64,000 nucleotides of DNA from Legionella tucsonensis (GTDB lineage: Bacteria; Pseudomonadota; Gammaproteobacteria; Legionellales; Legionellaceae), in NCBI RefSeq assembly GCF_001468035.1, contig NZ_LNZA01000001.1:62001-126000 (forward strand). The letters are read 5' to 3'. The translations under genes and the position numbers were made by a program. Numbering within the stretch: the stretch's first letter is position 1; each line of letters begins with the position of its first letter. Shown piece after piece: positions 25,606 through 34,920 of the stretch. Below the pieces are notes generated by a model that saw only the letters and a program-made list of their open reading frames with translations, was not told the DNA's origin and did not search any database.

Positions 25606-27204
25606 TTATTGGCTGCACTCAGCACGGTAATTTTTATTATTTTTAAGACTGAACCCTCTGATTTTTAGGTATATATCTGAGAATGTGATAATTTTTTGTA
25701 ATAAAGCCAGTCCCACGAGAAAAACAATGAGTTCAATAAGGAAATAATAAAGCGTTATAGGAAAGTTAAGTTGTACAAAAAGATATGCCAAAGCGATGCC
25801 AATGATTGCATTAACCGCTTCATTTTTTACTAGAATATTTGCTAAACTTTCAATAAAGTATCCTACAAAATATAGTAAAGCCATGCCCAAAGCTACCACA
25901 AGTAAGCTTCCGCTAAAATATAGAAATGCTATGGGCCCAGGAATAGTCATAAATACAAAATTCTTATATTTTTTATAAAAAGAACCTGATATTTTTTGAT
26001 AAATTGCATCATTGCCACGCCTAGGATCTTCAAACAATGCAATCTGAAATAGTTTTGTTCCGAGTCGAGGGGCACTGGAAACTGCTAAAACACCCTCAAC
26101 CCCAATCCATCGATCAACAATAAGTTTATTCAATTGATTCAAGGAGTGTGCTAAAAATGGATATTTTAATAACAGGCGATTATAAGCATGCTTGGGTTTC
26201 ATATAACTATATTCACGATTATACTCATTCAACTTTGAATGTGGAAAACTCCTTCGCTTAACAATAAGCTTATCAAATTCATTCAAAGATTGTGCGCAAA
26301 ATTGATATCTGTGATTAGATTCATGAGGAAAATTTTTATAGCGATCTGCAAATACCGATAATAAAGTCCCTATAAATAATAGCCCTGTCACAATGATAAT
26401 TCTTCTCCATTCATACTTATTAAATTTTTTATCTAAGGGGCTTACTTTATAAAAGTATAAAATAAAAGGAGCCGCCGTATACAAAATCATTTGTACTCGG
26501 CTTCCCATTGAGATTGAAGTAAACATTCCTAATACACTTAATAAATAAAACATCCAGCAAGGTTTGATTCTTTCAGATTTAATTAACCAATAAACTAAGG
26601 CTGAGATTAATATTGCATTTCCCCAAGCAACCATAAATGCAATAATTGAATAAAGATAGCTAGGAAGTTTAATTAAGGGTTCAGTGCCAATTTTTAATAT
26701 TGAAAATTGATAATTAAAAAATAATAAAGCCATCGCGGCAGTAAAACTAAAAACGAGGAGCGCAAGTATGTATTTTGAGCTATTAAAAGATTGAACAACG
26801 AATTTTTCTTTTCTAGTAAAAACAGTACTAATCCAATAACAAATAAGTAAGGACACGAATGCGACATTGAGTATTAAAAGACCAACATCCCATTCTTCCG
26901 GCAAGCCACTAAACAATCCAACAGGCTCAATAAAGTTCGTATTAAAAAGAAAATGAAACATCGTTTTGAGCCAGCAACCAATAATTAAAAATGAAAAAAA
27001 GAAAAGAGGGAAGTAACCATTTTGCTTTATGAAAATAGAAACAAGCATACACGTAGTTAAGAGACCATAAATTATAAAAAGCACTTTAGAGCCAGGATAA
27101 AATAATGAGGCCATCACAGTCAAAAAAGGTGCGAATATCAGAAAGAATCCAGTGAGTAAACGAGATGCATTAATATTCATAAAGTAAGTCATAGCATGTT
27201 TCAC
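25606..27204 (-). CDS. Polytopic membrane protein, possible polysaccharide polymerase
   Basis: A 532-residue protein with about 12 hydrophobic segments and one large hydrophilic loop near residues 290-390, the layout of oligosaccharide repeat-unit polymerases, although I see no decisive motif. The loop has an internal repeat: residues about 300-317 (YQFCAQSLNEFDKLIVKR) and 348-365 (YPFLAHSLNQLNKLIVDR), 48 codons apart. The listed start is a GTG; ATGs at codons 5 and 9 are alternatives and none has a clear ribosome binding site. It is the last gene of the minus-strand run that also holds a Wzx and a Wzy-like protein. An orphan polymerase or a transporter are both possible. Confidence 0.65.
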   Translation of the reverse strand: MKHAMTYFMNINASRLLTGFFLIFAPFLTVMASLFYPGSKVLFIIYGLLTTCMLVSIFIKQNGYFPLFFFSFLIIGCWLKTMFHFLFNTNFIEPVGLFSGLPEEWDVGLLILNVAFVSLLICYWISTVFTRKEKFVVQSFNSSKYILALLVFSFTAAMALLFFNYQFSILKIGTEPLIKLPSYLYSIIAFMVAWGNAILISALVYWLIKSERIKPCWMFYLLSVLGMFTSISMGSRVQMILYTAAPFILYFYKVSPLDKKFNKYEWRRIIIVTGLLFIGTLLSVFADRYKNFPHESNHRYQFCAQSLNEFDKLIVKRRSFPHSKLNEYNREYSYMKPKHAYNRLLLKYPFLAHSLNQLNKLIVDRWIGVEGVLAVSSAPRLGTKLFQIALFEDPRRGNDAIYQKISGSFYKKYKNFVFMTIPGPIAFLYFSGSLLVVALGMALLYFVGYFIESLANILVKNEAVNAIIGIALAYLFVQLNFPITLYYFLIELIVFLVGLALLQKIITFSDIYLKIRGFSLKNNKNYRAECSQ

Positions 27205-27488
27205 ATTATTTTTATTAAAAAAATGACAAGTGCCAATTTTTTAATTTCATAAAAATTCGAGTTTTAGATTTACCTTATTGTTTACAAAATAAAAAGACAC
27301 TCTTTTATCTCATTTATTTTAGCAATCAACTCCACAAAAAAGCATGGTGACCTGAGTGTTTGCACCTTAGCATATAATCTTAAAAAAATCACTTTCTCTC
27401 AATGGCATGTTCTAATCAATATATATTGAATCACTCTTTTTTAAACTACACTTGCCATATGCTTTCCTATGAGATTTTTTCCGACCAC

Positions 27489-28385
27489 TTATCTTTTAAA
27501 AACACGCAATAAATAACTAGCCATTTTTTTGGTCAAAAGCGCGGAAGGACTGGTAAAACCTGCTTCCATCATCCGAGAAAGAAATTTAATATAACGACCC
27601 GAGTATCCATGCATAAAACCCGATAACATTAAAGCGTTCGCTGTAGATCGCCTACGCCATTTTCTAAATTTGAAAGAAGTATCTTGATGAGAAAAAAAAT
27701 CGTTCACAACCTTTAAAGGTTCATCTGCTTTAGATACAGAAGAAGGACTATATGTCGTGGAACCAGAATGGATACGAAAATCTGCTAATACTTCTGGGAC
27801 TCTTAAAAATGAGCCAAGAGCACTCAAGCGTAAGTAAAAGTCCATGTCTGGAATATGTCTCAATTGAGAATTCCATCCCCCTGTCTCTAACCAAGCTTCT
27901 CTGCGAAATAAAGCACCAGGGCCCGGCAAACATTCAAAATCTGCAATAACTAATTTTAGATCATAATCTTTAGCTTTTATAGAACGAACATAATTTGAAT
28001 TTTCATCAATGATACAAAAATCTGGGTAGATCATCACTATTTCAGGATGAGCTAAAAGCTCAGTGACTAATTGACTAATTGCCTCAGGATGCAACCGATC
28101 ATCAGCACTCAAATAACCAAGTATAGAACCTGAACTTTGCTCCCACCCAAAGTTCATTGCGGCACTTTGGCCTGCATTTTTTTGCGAAAAAAACGTGAAC
28201 TTTTCTTGGTTTTGAATAAGTAATTGTTTGGTGTTATCTGTGGAACCATCATTCACAACAATCAATTCAATAGGTGAATAAGTTTGTTGCAATACACTAT
28301 TAATCGCTTCCATCACATATTTTTCTGCATTGTAGGCAGGTATTACTAAAGAAACTAAAGGATTACTTGAACCCTTGTTGTGCAT
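27489..28385 (-). CDS. Glycosyltransferase, GT2 family
   Basis: A GT-A fold transferase of about 298 residues. It reads SLVIPAYNAEKYVMEAINSVLQQTY at the start, VNDGSTDNT for nucleotide binding, GYLSADDRLHPEAI for the metal-binding DxD-like motif, and GPGALFRREAWLETGGW with DMDFYLRL for the acceptor side and catalytic base. I chose the ATG at 28385 because AGGAGC lies 7 bases before it; an ATG 27 bases further upstream is also in frame. It has no membrane anchor. It probably adds one sugar of the repeat unit at the cytoplasmic face of the inner membrane. Confidence 0.9.
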   Translation of the reverse strand: MHNKGSSNPLVSLVIPAYNAEKYVMEAINSVLQQTYSPIELIVVNDGSTDNTKQLLIQNQEKFTFFSQKNAGQSAAMNFGWEQSSGSILGYLSADDRLHPEAISQLVTELLAHPEIVMIYPDFCIIDENSNYVRSIKAKDYDLKLVIADFECLPGPGALFRREAWLETGGWNSQLRHIPDMDFYLRLSALGSFLRVPEVLADFRIHSGSTTYSPSSVSKADEPLKVVNDFFSHQDTSFKFRKWRRRSTANALMLSGFMHGYSGRYIKFLSRMMEAGFTSPSALLTKKMASYLLRVFKR

Positions 28386-28545
28386 AACAGCTCCTAATTT
28401 TAAAATAATCAAAAACTTAATTTTAAATTGGACTTAATCTACTAAACATTTTTAGCGGATTTTAGGACCAGCATTTCAACTTATCCAATACTTCAATCAG
28501 TCTGAATGCAAAAATTAAAAAATTTTTTGAATTTTTCACCATTTT

Positions 28546-29967
28546 CTAAATCTGAGCCAATTCTCCCTGATTTTTACTGGCAGAAATCTTTGATTTAAAG
28601 CTAATGTATTGACGACTATTAATAGAGCTTAATGTCGCTATCCCGCCCGAAAAAATTATGAAGTAAAAAGGCATCCAAATTACAGGACGTTGGTAAAAAC
28701 TGAGAAAAAACAGGAAAACAAAAGCAAAAATATGGCCAATATGATTTCTGTTTGCGAATAAGTAAGCATAGTAAAAAAATAAGCTAACTAGGAGAAAAAA
28801 TCCAATAACTCCATAATTGGTGAATACAATTTTCCAGATGGCCCTGCTTTCTCCGCCATATACATCACTGGCATCGCTAGCAATACCAAATAGAATTGTT
28901 TTGAGATCGCTATGTAAATATTTAATGAAAAGAGTATTCATTTCAGTGCTAGAACGATCATCAAATACAGAAGTCCGTAAAGCACCACGTACTTTAATGA
29001 ACTTAGCCATTTTGTTTTTTAGTAAATCACTTTCTTTTTCTTCATTATGCAAAGAAATTATTGAAACGCTTTCATTTCCATCGACCCTAAGCAGACCACT
29101 TTTCTTGCTTTGATTCACATGGTTTCCCCCCAAACCTATTCCTAAAGTTATCTGGACTCCCAAAGCGATAAACAATCCATAAATGATAAAACTATAACGC
29201 TTATTTAATAAGCTAAAAAAACAAAAACCCACTATAAACAGAATAAAAAATGCCATTGAAAAAGATAAAAACCCTGCTATAAACAGTAATCTTGCGGAAA
29301 CTTTTTTCATTTGAAAACCTTCGGCTGCCAATAACAATGCCGCAATAGTTCCTACTGTTCCTGGTTCACCCCAAATTCCACATAATCTAGAAAGGAACCC
29401 ACCGTTTGGCAACCAAATACTATTATTATTAAGAAACATCGCCCCAGGAAAATACAAATAAAAAACCCCTCTTTTTGCAAAAGTTTCTATAGGAGTTGGT
29501 ATTATTGAAAATTTAGGCGAAAAACCTAGTGCCATCAAACAAGAAAGAATCATTCCTGGCACTAAGCTTAAAAGAAAAACCCAATAAAAAGTTTTAAATA
29601 CCTGTTTTTGAAGTGTTTCAGGGAGAGTAAAATAAGCCACAATAAAAGGAGTTAAAAATATCCAGCGCACATGTTGATGATTTACCTTTGGTAAAATAGT
29701 TAGGTACATCAGGAAAATCAAACAAATACAAATAAATAATATAGATTTTTTTTGTATCAATTTATAATGATCTTTAATGTAACCAAGGTAAGCAAAACAC
29801 AATATGAGTGTGCTTATTAGATAATAAACTTTACTATGGTTCCAAATAAAAAAAGGCTGTATGGAAATTAATCCTACCAATGTAAGGCTTGCTATTAAGA
29901 AATTAGAAAAATTTAAAACACTTCCGAGATGTCCTTTCTGATCTCTTTGTATAAGACAAGAAATCAT
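28546..29967 (-). CDS. O-antigen polymerase/ligase-like membrane protein (Wzy candidate)
   Basis: A 473-residue protein with about 11 membrane segments and a large periplasmic loop around residues 285-375. Before the loop it has LSRLCGIWGEPGTVGTIAALLL, a glycine and glutamate motif often seen in O-antigen polymerase-like proteins. The loop is rich in charged residues (DDRSSTEMNTLFIKYLHSD). It lies between the GT2 gene and the Wzx gene, which favours a Wzy polymerase that joins repeat units in the periplasm. A WaaL ligase role cannot be excluded from sequence alone. Confidence 0.75.
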   Translation of the reverse strand: MISCLIQRDQKGHLGSVLNFSNFLIASLTLVGLISIQPFFIWNHSKVYYLISTLILCFAYLGYIKDHYKLIQKKSILFICICLIFLMYLTILPKVNHQHVRWIFLTPFIVAYFTLPETLQKQVFKTFYWVFLLSLVPGMILSCLMALGFSPKFSIIPTPIETFAKRGVFYLYFPGAMFLNNNSIWLPNGGFLSRLCGIWGEPGTVGTIAALLLAAEGFQMKKVSARLLFIAGFLSFSMAFFILFIVGFCFFSLLNKRYSFIIYGLFIALGVQITLGIGLGGNHVNQSKKSGLLRVDGNESVSIISLHNEEKESDLLKNKMAKFIKVRGALRTSVFDDRSSTEMNTLFIKYLHSDLKTILFGIASDASDVYGGESRAIWKIVFTNYGVIGFFLLVSLFFYYAYLFANRNHIGHIFAFVFLFFLSFYQRPVIWMPFYFIIFSGGIATLSSINSRQYISFKSKISASKNQGELAQI

Positions 29968-30109
29968 GCCCTATCCCCCATAAAATGTACTGTTCACATA
30001 ATGGCGTAACTTACGTAGCATGGATGAAGACCCCGTAGGCAGGAAACTCGTGTCCACTTTGTTTCACCTAAGCTACTTAAAGCTCATCAAAAACAATAAA
30101 TTTTCTTTA

Positions 30110-31402
30110 TTAAACTTGTTTAAGTACAGCAAATTTATAGTTTTTATTTTTCCATTTAAAATAAAACACGGCAATAACTCCCATGAGAAACCAATAAACC
30201 AAATAAGTTAAAGCAAACGCATAGGTTACACCTATCAATCCATAATATCTAGAGAATGAATAACTCAATCCAATAAATATTAAACTTAAAAGAATTTCGG
30301 TGATAATATATGTTTTTGTCCAGGTTTTTGCTAAAAGTAAGTAAGTAAACAACCAACTTGCAATCCGAAAAAAATCACCCAGAAGCTGATAAGAAAACAA
30401 TTGAGTAGCAGGTACAAATGTTTTGCTGTAGAGAAGATTGATGATGATGTCTCGGCAAAGATAAATAAGCACTAAAATGAGTCCAACAAGAGGCATTAAT
30501 ATTCGGTAAGTTTGAGCAATTTCTTGTTTTAATGCTGCTGGGTCCTGCAGCTCTGATAACCGAGGTAAGTAATAAGCGGTTAATGCGGTAGTTACAAACA
30601 TCAAGTAAGCATCTGATAATCGTACAACTGCCTGCCAATATCCTACAGAATCCCAACCAAACAAAGTACTTAAATCATTGCGCACCACGATTTGCGCAAG
30701 CGGGACAGTCAAAGTACTTATAGTAGTCATAAACGAATAACGCACTAAATTAACAAAATGGGACTTGTCTGTTCTCCTAAAAAACAAAAGCGAGAACCAT
30801 TCCTTTCTATGCACAAATGCCAATGAAATTATAATTGCTAATGCCTGAGCTAAAACAAAAGAAAATAGAGTACCTTTTAATTGATAAAAAACTGCCCCTG
30901 CTCCTATTATCACGAAACTCAGTAAGCTACTGATAACCGTAATGCTTACAAGCAGTCTAATTTGACCAAAGCCATTTATGATAGAGCAAAACAATAAATG
31001 CATCGCGATAAATACCTGTGAAATAGCCATCCATTGTATGAGATAAGCAAATTCAGTGGAGCCCAAAATCCACTCAGCTAAAGCTTTGCTGTAGGTAAGG
31101 CCTGCGAACATTGTTACAACAGAAAAGAACAAGGTATAAAAAGTTGCTGTTGGCAAAAAATCGCGAAATTTACTGGTGTTAGCATATTCCGCCACATATT
31201 TGATAACCCCTAAAGAAATACCGCCACCAGCAATAGTAGCAAAAATATTAGCTAGAGCCATAAATTGGCCTAATAGCGCTACTCCTTCCGGTCCTGTATA
31301 CAGCGCAACAATTTTTAGACTCAGCATCCCTGTTAAAATTTTTACTAGAGTTGATACGCTAGAAAGAAAGGATGTTTGCAATAATTTACTATAATTGTTC
31401 AT
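30110..31402 (-). CDS. wzx: O-antigen flippase (Wzx/WzxE type)
   Basis: A 430-residue polysaccharide transporter of the MOP superfamily with about 12 membrane helices. The N-terminus (TSFLSSVSTLVKILTGMLSLKIVALYTGPEGVALLG) and the following FATIAGGGISLGVIKYVAEY are typical of the WzxE/O-antigen translocase branch. It carries undecaprenyl-diphosphate-linked repeat units across the inner membrane. A second, MurJ-like, flippase is encoded at 46481-47986, so this locus holds two. It precedes the Wzy candidate by 142 bases and follows the sulfatase-like gene by 6 bases. Confidence 0.9.
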   Translation of the reverse strand: MNNYSKLLQTSFLSSVSTLVKILTGMLSLKIVALYTGPEGVALLGQFMALANIFATIAGGGISLGVIKYVAEYANTSKFRDFLPTATFYTLFFSVVTMFAGLTYSKALAEWILGSTEFAYLIQWMAISQVFIAMHLLFCSIINGFGQIRLLVSITVISSLLSFVIIGAGAVFYQLKGTLFSFVLAQALAIIISLAFVHRKEWFSLLFFRRTDKSHFVNLVRYSFMTTISTLTVPLAQIVVRNDLSTLFGWDSVGYWQAVVRLSDAYLMFVTTALTAYYLPRLSELQDPAALKQEIAQTYRILMPLVGLILVLIYLCRDIIINLLYSKTFVPATQLFSYQLLGDFFRIASWLFTYLLLAKTWTKTYIITEILLSLIFIGLSYSFSRYYGLIGVTYAFALTYLVYWFLMGVIAVFYFKWKNKNYKFAVLKQV

Positions 31403-31408
31403 GAAATT

Positions 31409-32983
31409 TTACGACTTTTTATGCTCTGATTTTTTTTTCATCTCAGATTGTGGCATTAAAGCTATTCCCCGATCAAATGGTTTGTCTGTGTGTTTGTCAC
31501 TGCGTAAATAAACAAATTGCATTCCAGGATCATATGAAAATGAGTTTTTTTGTCTTGTTACAATATTTCTCAGTAAATAATCGATAGGTAGTTGGATGTT
31601 ATTATAATTCGCCTCCTCAAAAGGACTTTTTACTGCAAAAAAAGTATTGTAAGTCTTAATAAGATTATCTGCAGTAAAATAATATCTTTTCTTTGCACTT
31701 GGTTTGGGCATACGTAAACCATGATCCCCATGAATAACAATTGTGCTATCTTGCGCTGCGGGATTTTTAGCAAGTGTCTGAAGAAATTCAGCCATCATTT
31801 TATGTGTGCATTTCACTTGCTCGAGGTAAGTAGTCACTGATTTCCCACGGTCACCCAAGTATTCACAATGTGCACCAAAAACATATGGGTAATGTGGCAT
31901 TAATAAATGAATAAAATATGCATTTCCTTTTTCGACCTCATTAGCTAATTTCAGAACTTCTGGAAATGTTCTATAAGTTGCTGTAGATGCTTCAATAATA
32001 GTTCGTTTTTTACTGTCGTGAAATATCAAAGAAAATAGCTTGTTACTAAATTTTTCAAATAAAGGCACTACAGAAAAAATATTACTAATTATGTCAAGTG
32101 ACTTTTCTTTGATATTAACAATTGGGTAGGGAATTGGTGCAGAATAATTGTAGGTACTGCATTTTTTTAAGTTAATTCTTTCTGTTTGTTCGCATAAATT
32201 TACAAATGTGCTTTGCAATACATTAATCTCATATCCTTGCTTGCTTAAGGTCTCAAATAGTTTATTTCTAGTGATCGCATTTTTACCCTCTTTGGTCATT
32301 ATATAATTGTCCAGCTCAGCGAGCGGTTTAAAATTTAGAAAGCTCGCAAATGAAGAGAGTGTCTGGAAATCACGACTATAGGCATAACCATAAACAGCAA
32401 AGCCTTTTCTAACATAATCATTGATTAAATCTTTGGAAAAATAGTGTGTGTCTTTTTCCAAAATCGAACCCGCTTGGATACCAATTTGCTCATCTAAAAC
32501 AACCTCAATATAAGGTGGTAATTTGGAGTTAGATTTTTGTGGTGCAGTTTGAAATTTTGTAACTGAGAGAAGTGGTGATTGTGCTGTAAAAAAAGCACCA
32601 ATCCAAAACACTGAAAACATGATGAGAAGCACTTTGTCGAGCTTTTCACGGATGCAATAGAGCAGAGCAGTTAGACCAATTAAAAATAGAGGTACAATAT
32701 AACGATATTTTAACCCTAAGGGCAGGATGGGTAATACTTTAATTTGGCTTAATAGAAAAAGAACAAGTACTCCTGACACCGTGATTAATCGTAATAGCGT
32801 TCCCCCCAAAGCCATTAAAACTCCTGGAATCAATCCCAAAAGAACTAATAATAAATAAGATAGGAGTACCTCTGGGTTCGTGATATTGATCCCATTATGT
32901 CTTATAAAGGCACTACATAAAGCAGTAAAAAACAGGGGGGTTACAAAGAGATAACGCCAATTTTTTTTCAATCGATGTAACAT
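31409..32983 (-). CDS. Membrane-anchored sulfatase-like (alkaline phosphatase superfamily) protein
   Basis: Residues 1-150 of this 524-residue protein form four or five membrane helices. The rest is a periplasmic domain of the alkaline phosphatase/sulfatase superfamily: YIEVVLDEQIG at the first metal site, YFIHLLMPHYPYVFG in the middle and IVIHGDHGLRMP at the second metal site. The layout resembles lipid A or LPS phosphoethanolamine and phosphoglycerol transferases, which take a phospholipid head group to decorate glycans in the periplasm. The usual threonine nucleophile context is unclear, since the position after LDE is not the common N-x-T. It starts 2 bases before the methyltransferase stop, with a small LDPGTGS protein further upstream. 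A decorating enzyme is the best guess. Confidence 0.75.
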   Translation of the reverse strand: MLHRLKKNWRYLFVTPLFFTALCSAFIRHNGINITNPEVLLSYLLLVLLGLIPGVLMALGGTLLRLITVSGVLVLFLLSQIKVLPILPLGLKYRYIVPLFLIGLTALLYCIREKLDKVLLIMFSVFWIGAFFTAQSPLLSVTKFQTAPQKSNSKLPPYIEVVLDEQIGIQAGSILEKDTHYFSKDLINDYVRKGFAVYGYAYSRDFQTLSSFASFLNFKPLAELDNYIMTKEGKNAITRNKLFETLSKQGYEINVLQSTFVNLCEQTERINLKKCSTYNYSAPIPYPIVNIKEKSLDIISNIFSVVPLFEKFSNKLFSLIFHDSKKRTIIEASTATYRTFPEVLKLANEVEKGNAYFIHLLMPHYPYVFGAHCEYLGDRGKSVTTYLEQVKCTHKMMAEFLQTLAKNPAAQDSTIVIHGDHGLRMPKPSAKKRYYFTADNLIKTYNTFFAVKSPFEEANYNNIQLPIDYLLRNIVTRQKNSFSYDPGMQFVYLRSDKHTDKPFDRGIALMPQSEMKKKSEHKKS

Positions 32984-32984
32984 A

Positions 32985-34409
32985 CTATTTGCCTATTTTT
33001 TTCATGAGAAAAAGTGTGCGACATGTTTCTTGAATGGCTTTTTCTTCCAGAATAGTGTAATGCTCGGAAAAGATCTTTTTAAAAGACTCTATATGATAAT
33101 GTGGGAAAATATCTGTCCTACTAGCCAAGAGACGCTGAACTTGGGAGTCTTCTTTCGGTACAAATTCAATCAGTAAATAGTCACCCAATTGAGAAAAATA
33201 ATCCGCAATACGAGAAAGAGGAACATTGTTAGAAATGGCTAGGTGATGTATTAAGGCCAATGCCATAATTAAATCGACCTGCCCTCCTCTTTCCAGCAAA
33301 CCATCGCGTTCATTTTGTTGCCATCCAAGGCTTGTACTTGGGTTAGTTAAATCTTGTAAAAGTGGTAAAAGCGCTTGACTCTTATCTTGCTTTATCTTTT
33401 GATAATTTGTCTCGACTGCCATGGGATCAATATCAAAGCAAACGACGTTTGCTCCTGCATCTGCAACAATTCTGCTGTAATAACCAGTATTGCCGCCTAA
33501 ATCCCAGACAGAGCGTGCTTTTGAATGGATAAAAAACTCTTTCACCATTTCAGCTTTGTGTTTTGTAGCATCATTGGAGTAATTGGTTTGATTATAATAA
33601 TCCCCCCATTCAGTTTTTATAGGCGACCAGGTTAATTTTTTGACTAAAGAGCTTAAGTTATCAAGTAAACCCAGTAAACTGAGCTTAGAAACCTTAAGAT
33701 TCGGCTTTCCTTTTATAGTAATCGTGTCACTGTATTTTTTCTGAATTTTTGCGTGTGCGTGAATGTGTGCAAAAATTGAAAAAGAAAATTTACTTTTAAA
33801 AGGTAATAACTTACTCGCCAAATCAAGCGGAATTCCATCAATATGCTGTTGAGAGAGCCTACCCATACGAACATCAACTTTTGCCATCAACAGCAAGGGG
33901 GCTAAAAAGTGTCGACAGAATTGATTGTAAGCGACCCAAGGCTTACCTTCTTCATAACATGCAAAAGAAGAAGTATCTATAAGGATGGGTTTCCCACGAT
34001 AAAATTGAATATTATGAGCGCTTGCATCTTTTAGAATCATTCCATATTCAATAGCAATCTTGGCAATTTCAAGAGTAAGTAACGTGGCGTCTTTTAACTG
34101 CGAAAAAGACCACTCATAACAATATGAGATAAATCCAATTTTTTCTGGTTTTAATACTGCTTGCCCTTGTTCATTAAGTGCAAACTCGAATGAAACTTCT
34201 TGGTGAGGAATCAAATATCCTTTAGATTGAAGTTTTTCATATAATCCTGAAACCATAAGATGTCGATAGTCCAAAATTCCAGCCTTATTAATTTGCCGAT
34301 ATATTTCACCATTTATCTTATAGACTTGACCACTTGGATCACGGAACGAGGAGTGATGAACTTCTACTCCATTGGCATGGAGATTATTTTTGTCGGCCAT
34401 CATTTTCAT
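32985..34409 (-). CDS. SAM-dependent methyltransferase with NoeA-like N-terminal domain
   Basis: The 474-residue protein has two parts. The first about 270 residues have YKINGEIYRQINKAG, YEWSFSQLKDATLLTLEIA, LKDASAHNIQFYRGKPILIDTSSF and QFCRHFLAPLLLMAKVD, a pattern I associate with nodulation protein NoeA-like proteins; the DASAHN...ID stretch recalls a kinase catalytic loop. The second part is a class I methyltransferase: VWDLGGNTGYYSRIVADAGANVVCFDID is the SAM site and MALALIHHLAIS follows. The substrate is probably a glycan or its lipid carrier. It overlaps the small upstream gene by 26 bases and is followed closely by the sulfatase-like gene. Confidence 0.8.
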   Translation of the reverse strand: MKMMADKNNLHANGVEVHHSSFRDPSGQVYKINGEIYRQINKAGILDYRHLMVSGLYEKLQSKGYLIPHQEVSFEFALNEQGQAVLKPEKIGFISYCYEWSFSQLKDATLLTLEIAKIAIEYGMILKDASAHNIQFYRGKPILIDTSSFACYEEGKPWVAYNQFCRHFLAPLLLMAKVDVRMGRLSQQHIDGIPLDLASKLLPFKSKFSFSIFAHIHAHAKIQKKYSDTITIKGKPNLKVSKLSLLGLLDNLSSLVKKLTWSPIKTEWGDYYNQTNYSNDATKHKAEMVKEFFIHSKARSVWDLGGNTGYYSRIVADAGANVVCFDIDPMAVETNYQKIKQDKSQALLPLLQDLTNPSTSLGWQQNERDGLLERGGQVDLIMALALIHHLAISNNVPLSRIADYFSQLGDYLLIEFVPKEDSQVQRLLASRTDIFPHYHIESFKKIFSEHYTILEEKAIQETCRTLFLMKKIGK

Positions 34410-34602
34410 CTTCTATTTTTTCCCTCTTAGAAAACAATTTAGCCTTCAGCTTATGCCAATAAGTCTTTAATATAAAAAGCCCGCCTGTAATCGCTGCAAT
34501 GGTGGACTGAATCACTAAACTACCTGTACCCGGATCTAGATATGCATAAGCATTAGAGATCCAAATAAAAGAAAAAAGTGCGGTAACAATATACTTCATA
34601 CT
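34384..34602 (-). CDS. Small exported membrane protein with LDPGTGS motif
   Basis: A 72-residue protein (79 if the upstream ATG at 34623 is used). I prefer 34602 because the product then begins with a proper signal sequence (MKYIVTALFSFIWISNAYA) and AGGA lies 10 bases upstream. Directly after the signal comes YLDPGTGSLVIQ, then a membrane helix (IAAITGGLFILKTYW) and a basic tail. Short proteins with this LDPGTGS motif recur beside sulfatase-like and methyltransferase genes in proteobacterial surface-glycan loci; their role is unknown. Its end overlaps the methyltransferase start. Confidence 0.75.
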   Translation of the reverse strand, partial: SMKYIVTALFSFIWISNAYAYLDPGTGSLVIQSTIAAITGGLFILKTYWHKLKAKLFSKREKIEDENDGRQK

Positions 34603-34920
34603 TTTGAGATCCTGTTTTGCCATAGATTAGAAAGAAAAATGTTCTCAATGATAACATTGAATACATTATAAATCTTCTATTTCATAATAAACATAACAAA
34701 CGAGTTGATTTAAATTAAAATGAGGACAAGTTGATATAACCTAATATTTTTTAAAAGATTTTGGTGATTCATACTGCTCTGCACTAATTAGTTTAAAAAA
34801 TTTTGATCTGAAATACAGATGCTTCACCGATGCAAATATTTTGTGGCGAGAATGCTGGTGCGGATGTATATTATTGCTGCTCAATATTTTCAGAACACCA
34901 AATGTTACAGGAAAGAGAAT
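34603..34920. other. AT-rich divergent intergenic region
   Basis: About 318 bases between two divergent genes (34602 leftwards, 34921 rightwards). It must hold promoters for both. I see only long AT runs and no convincing paired -35/-10 boxes, operator or repeat. An in-frame extension of the acyltransferase back to 34819 is open but lacks a ribosome binding site. Confidence 0.4.
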
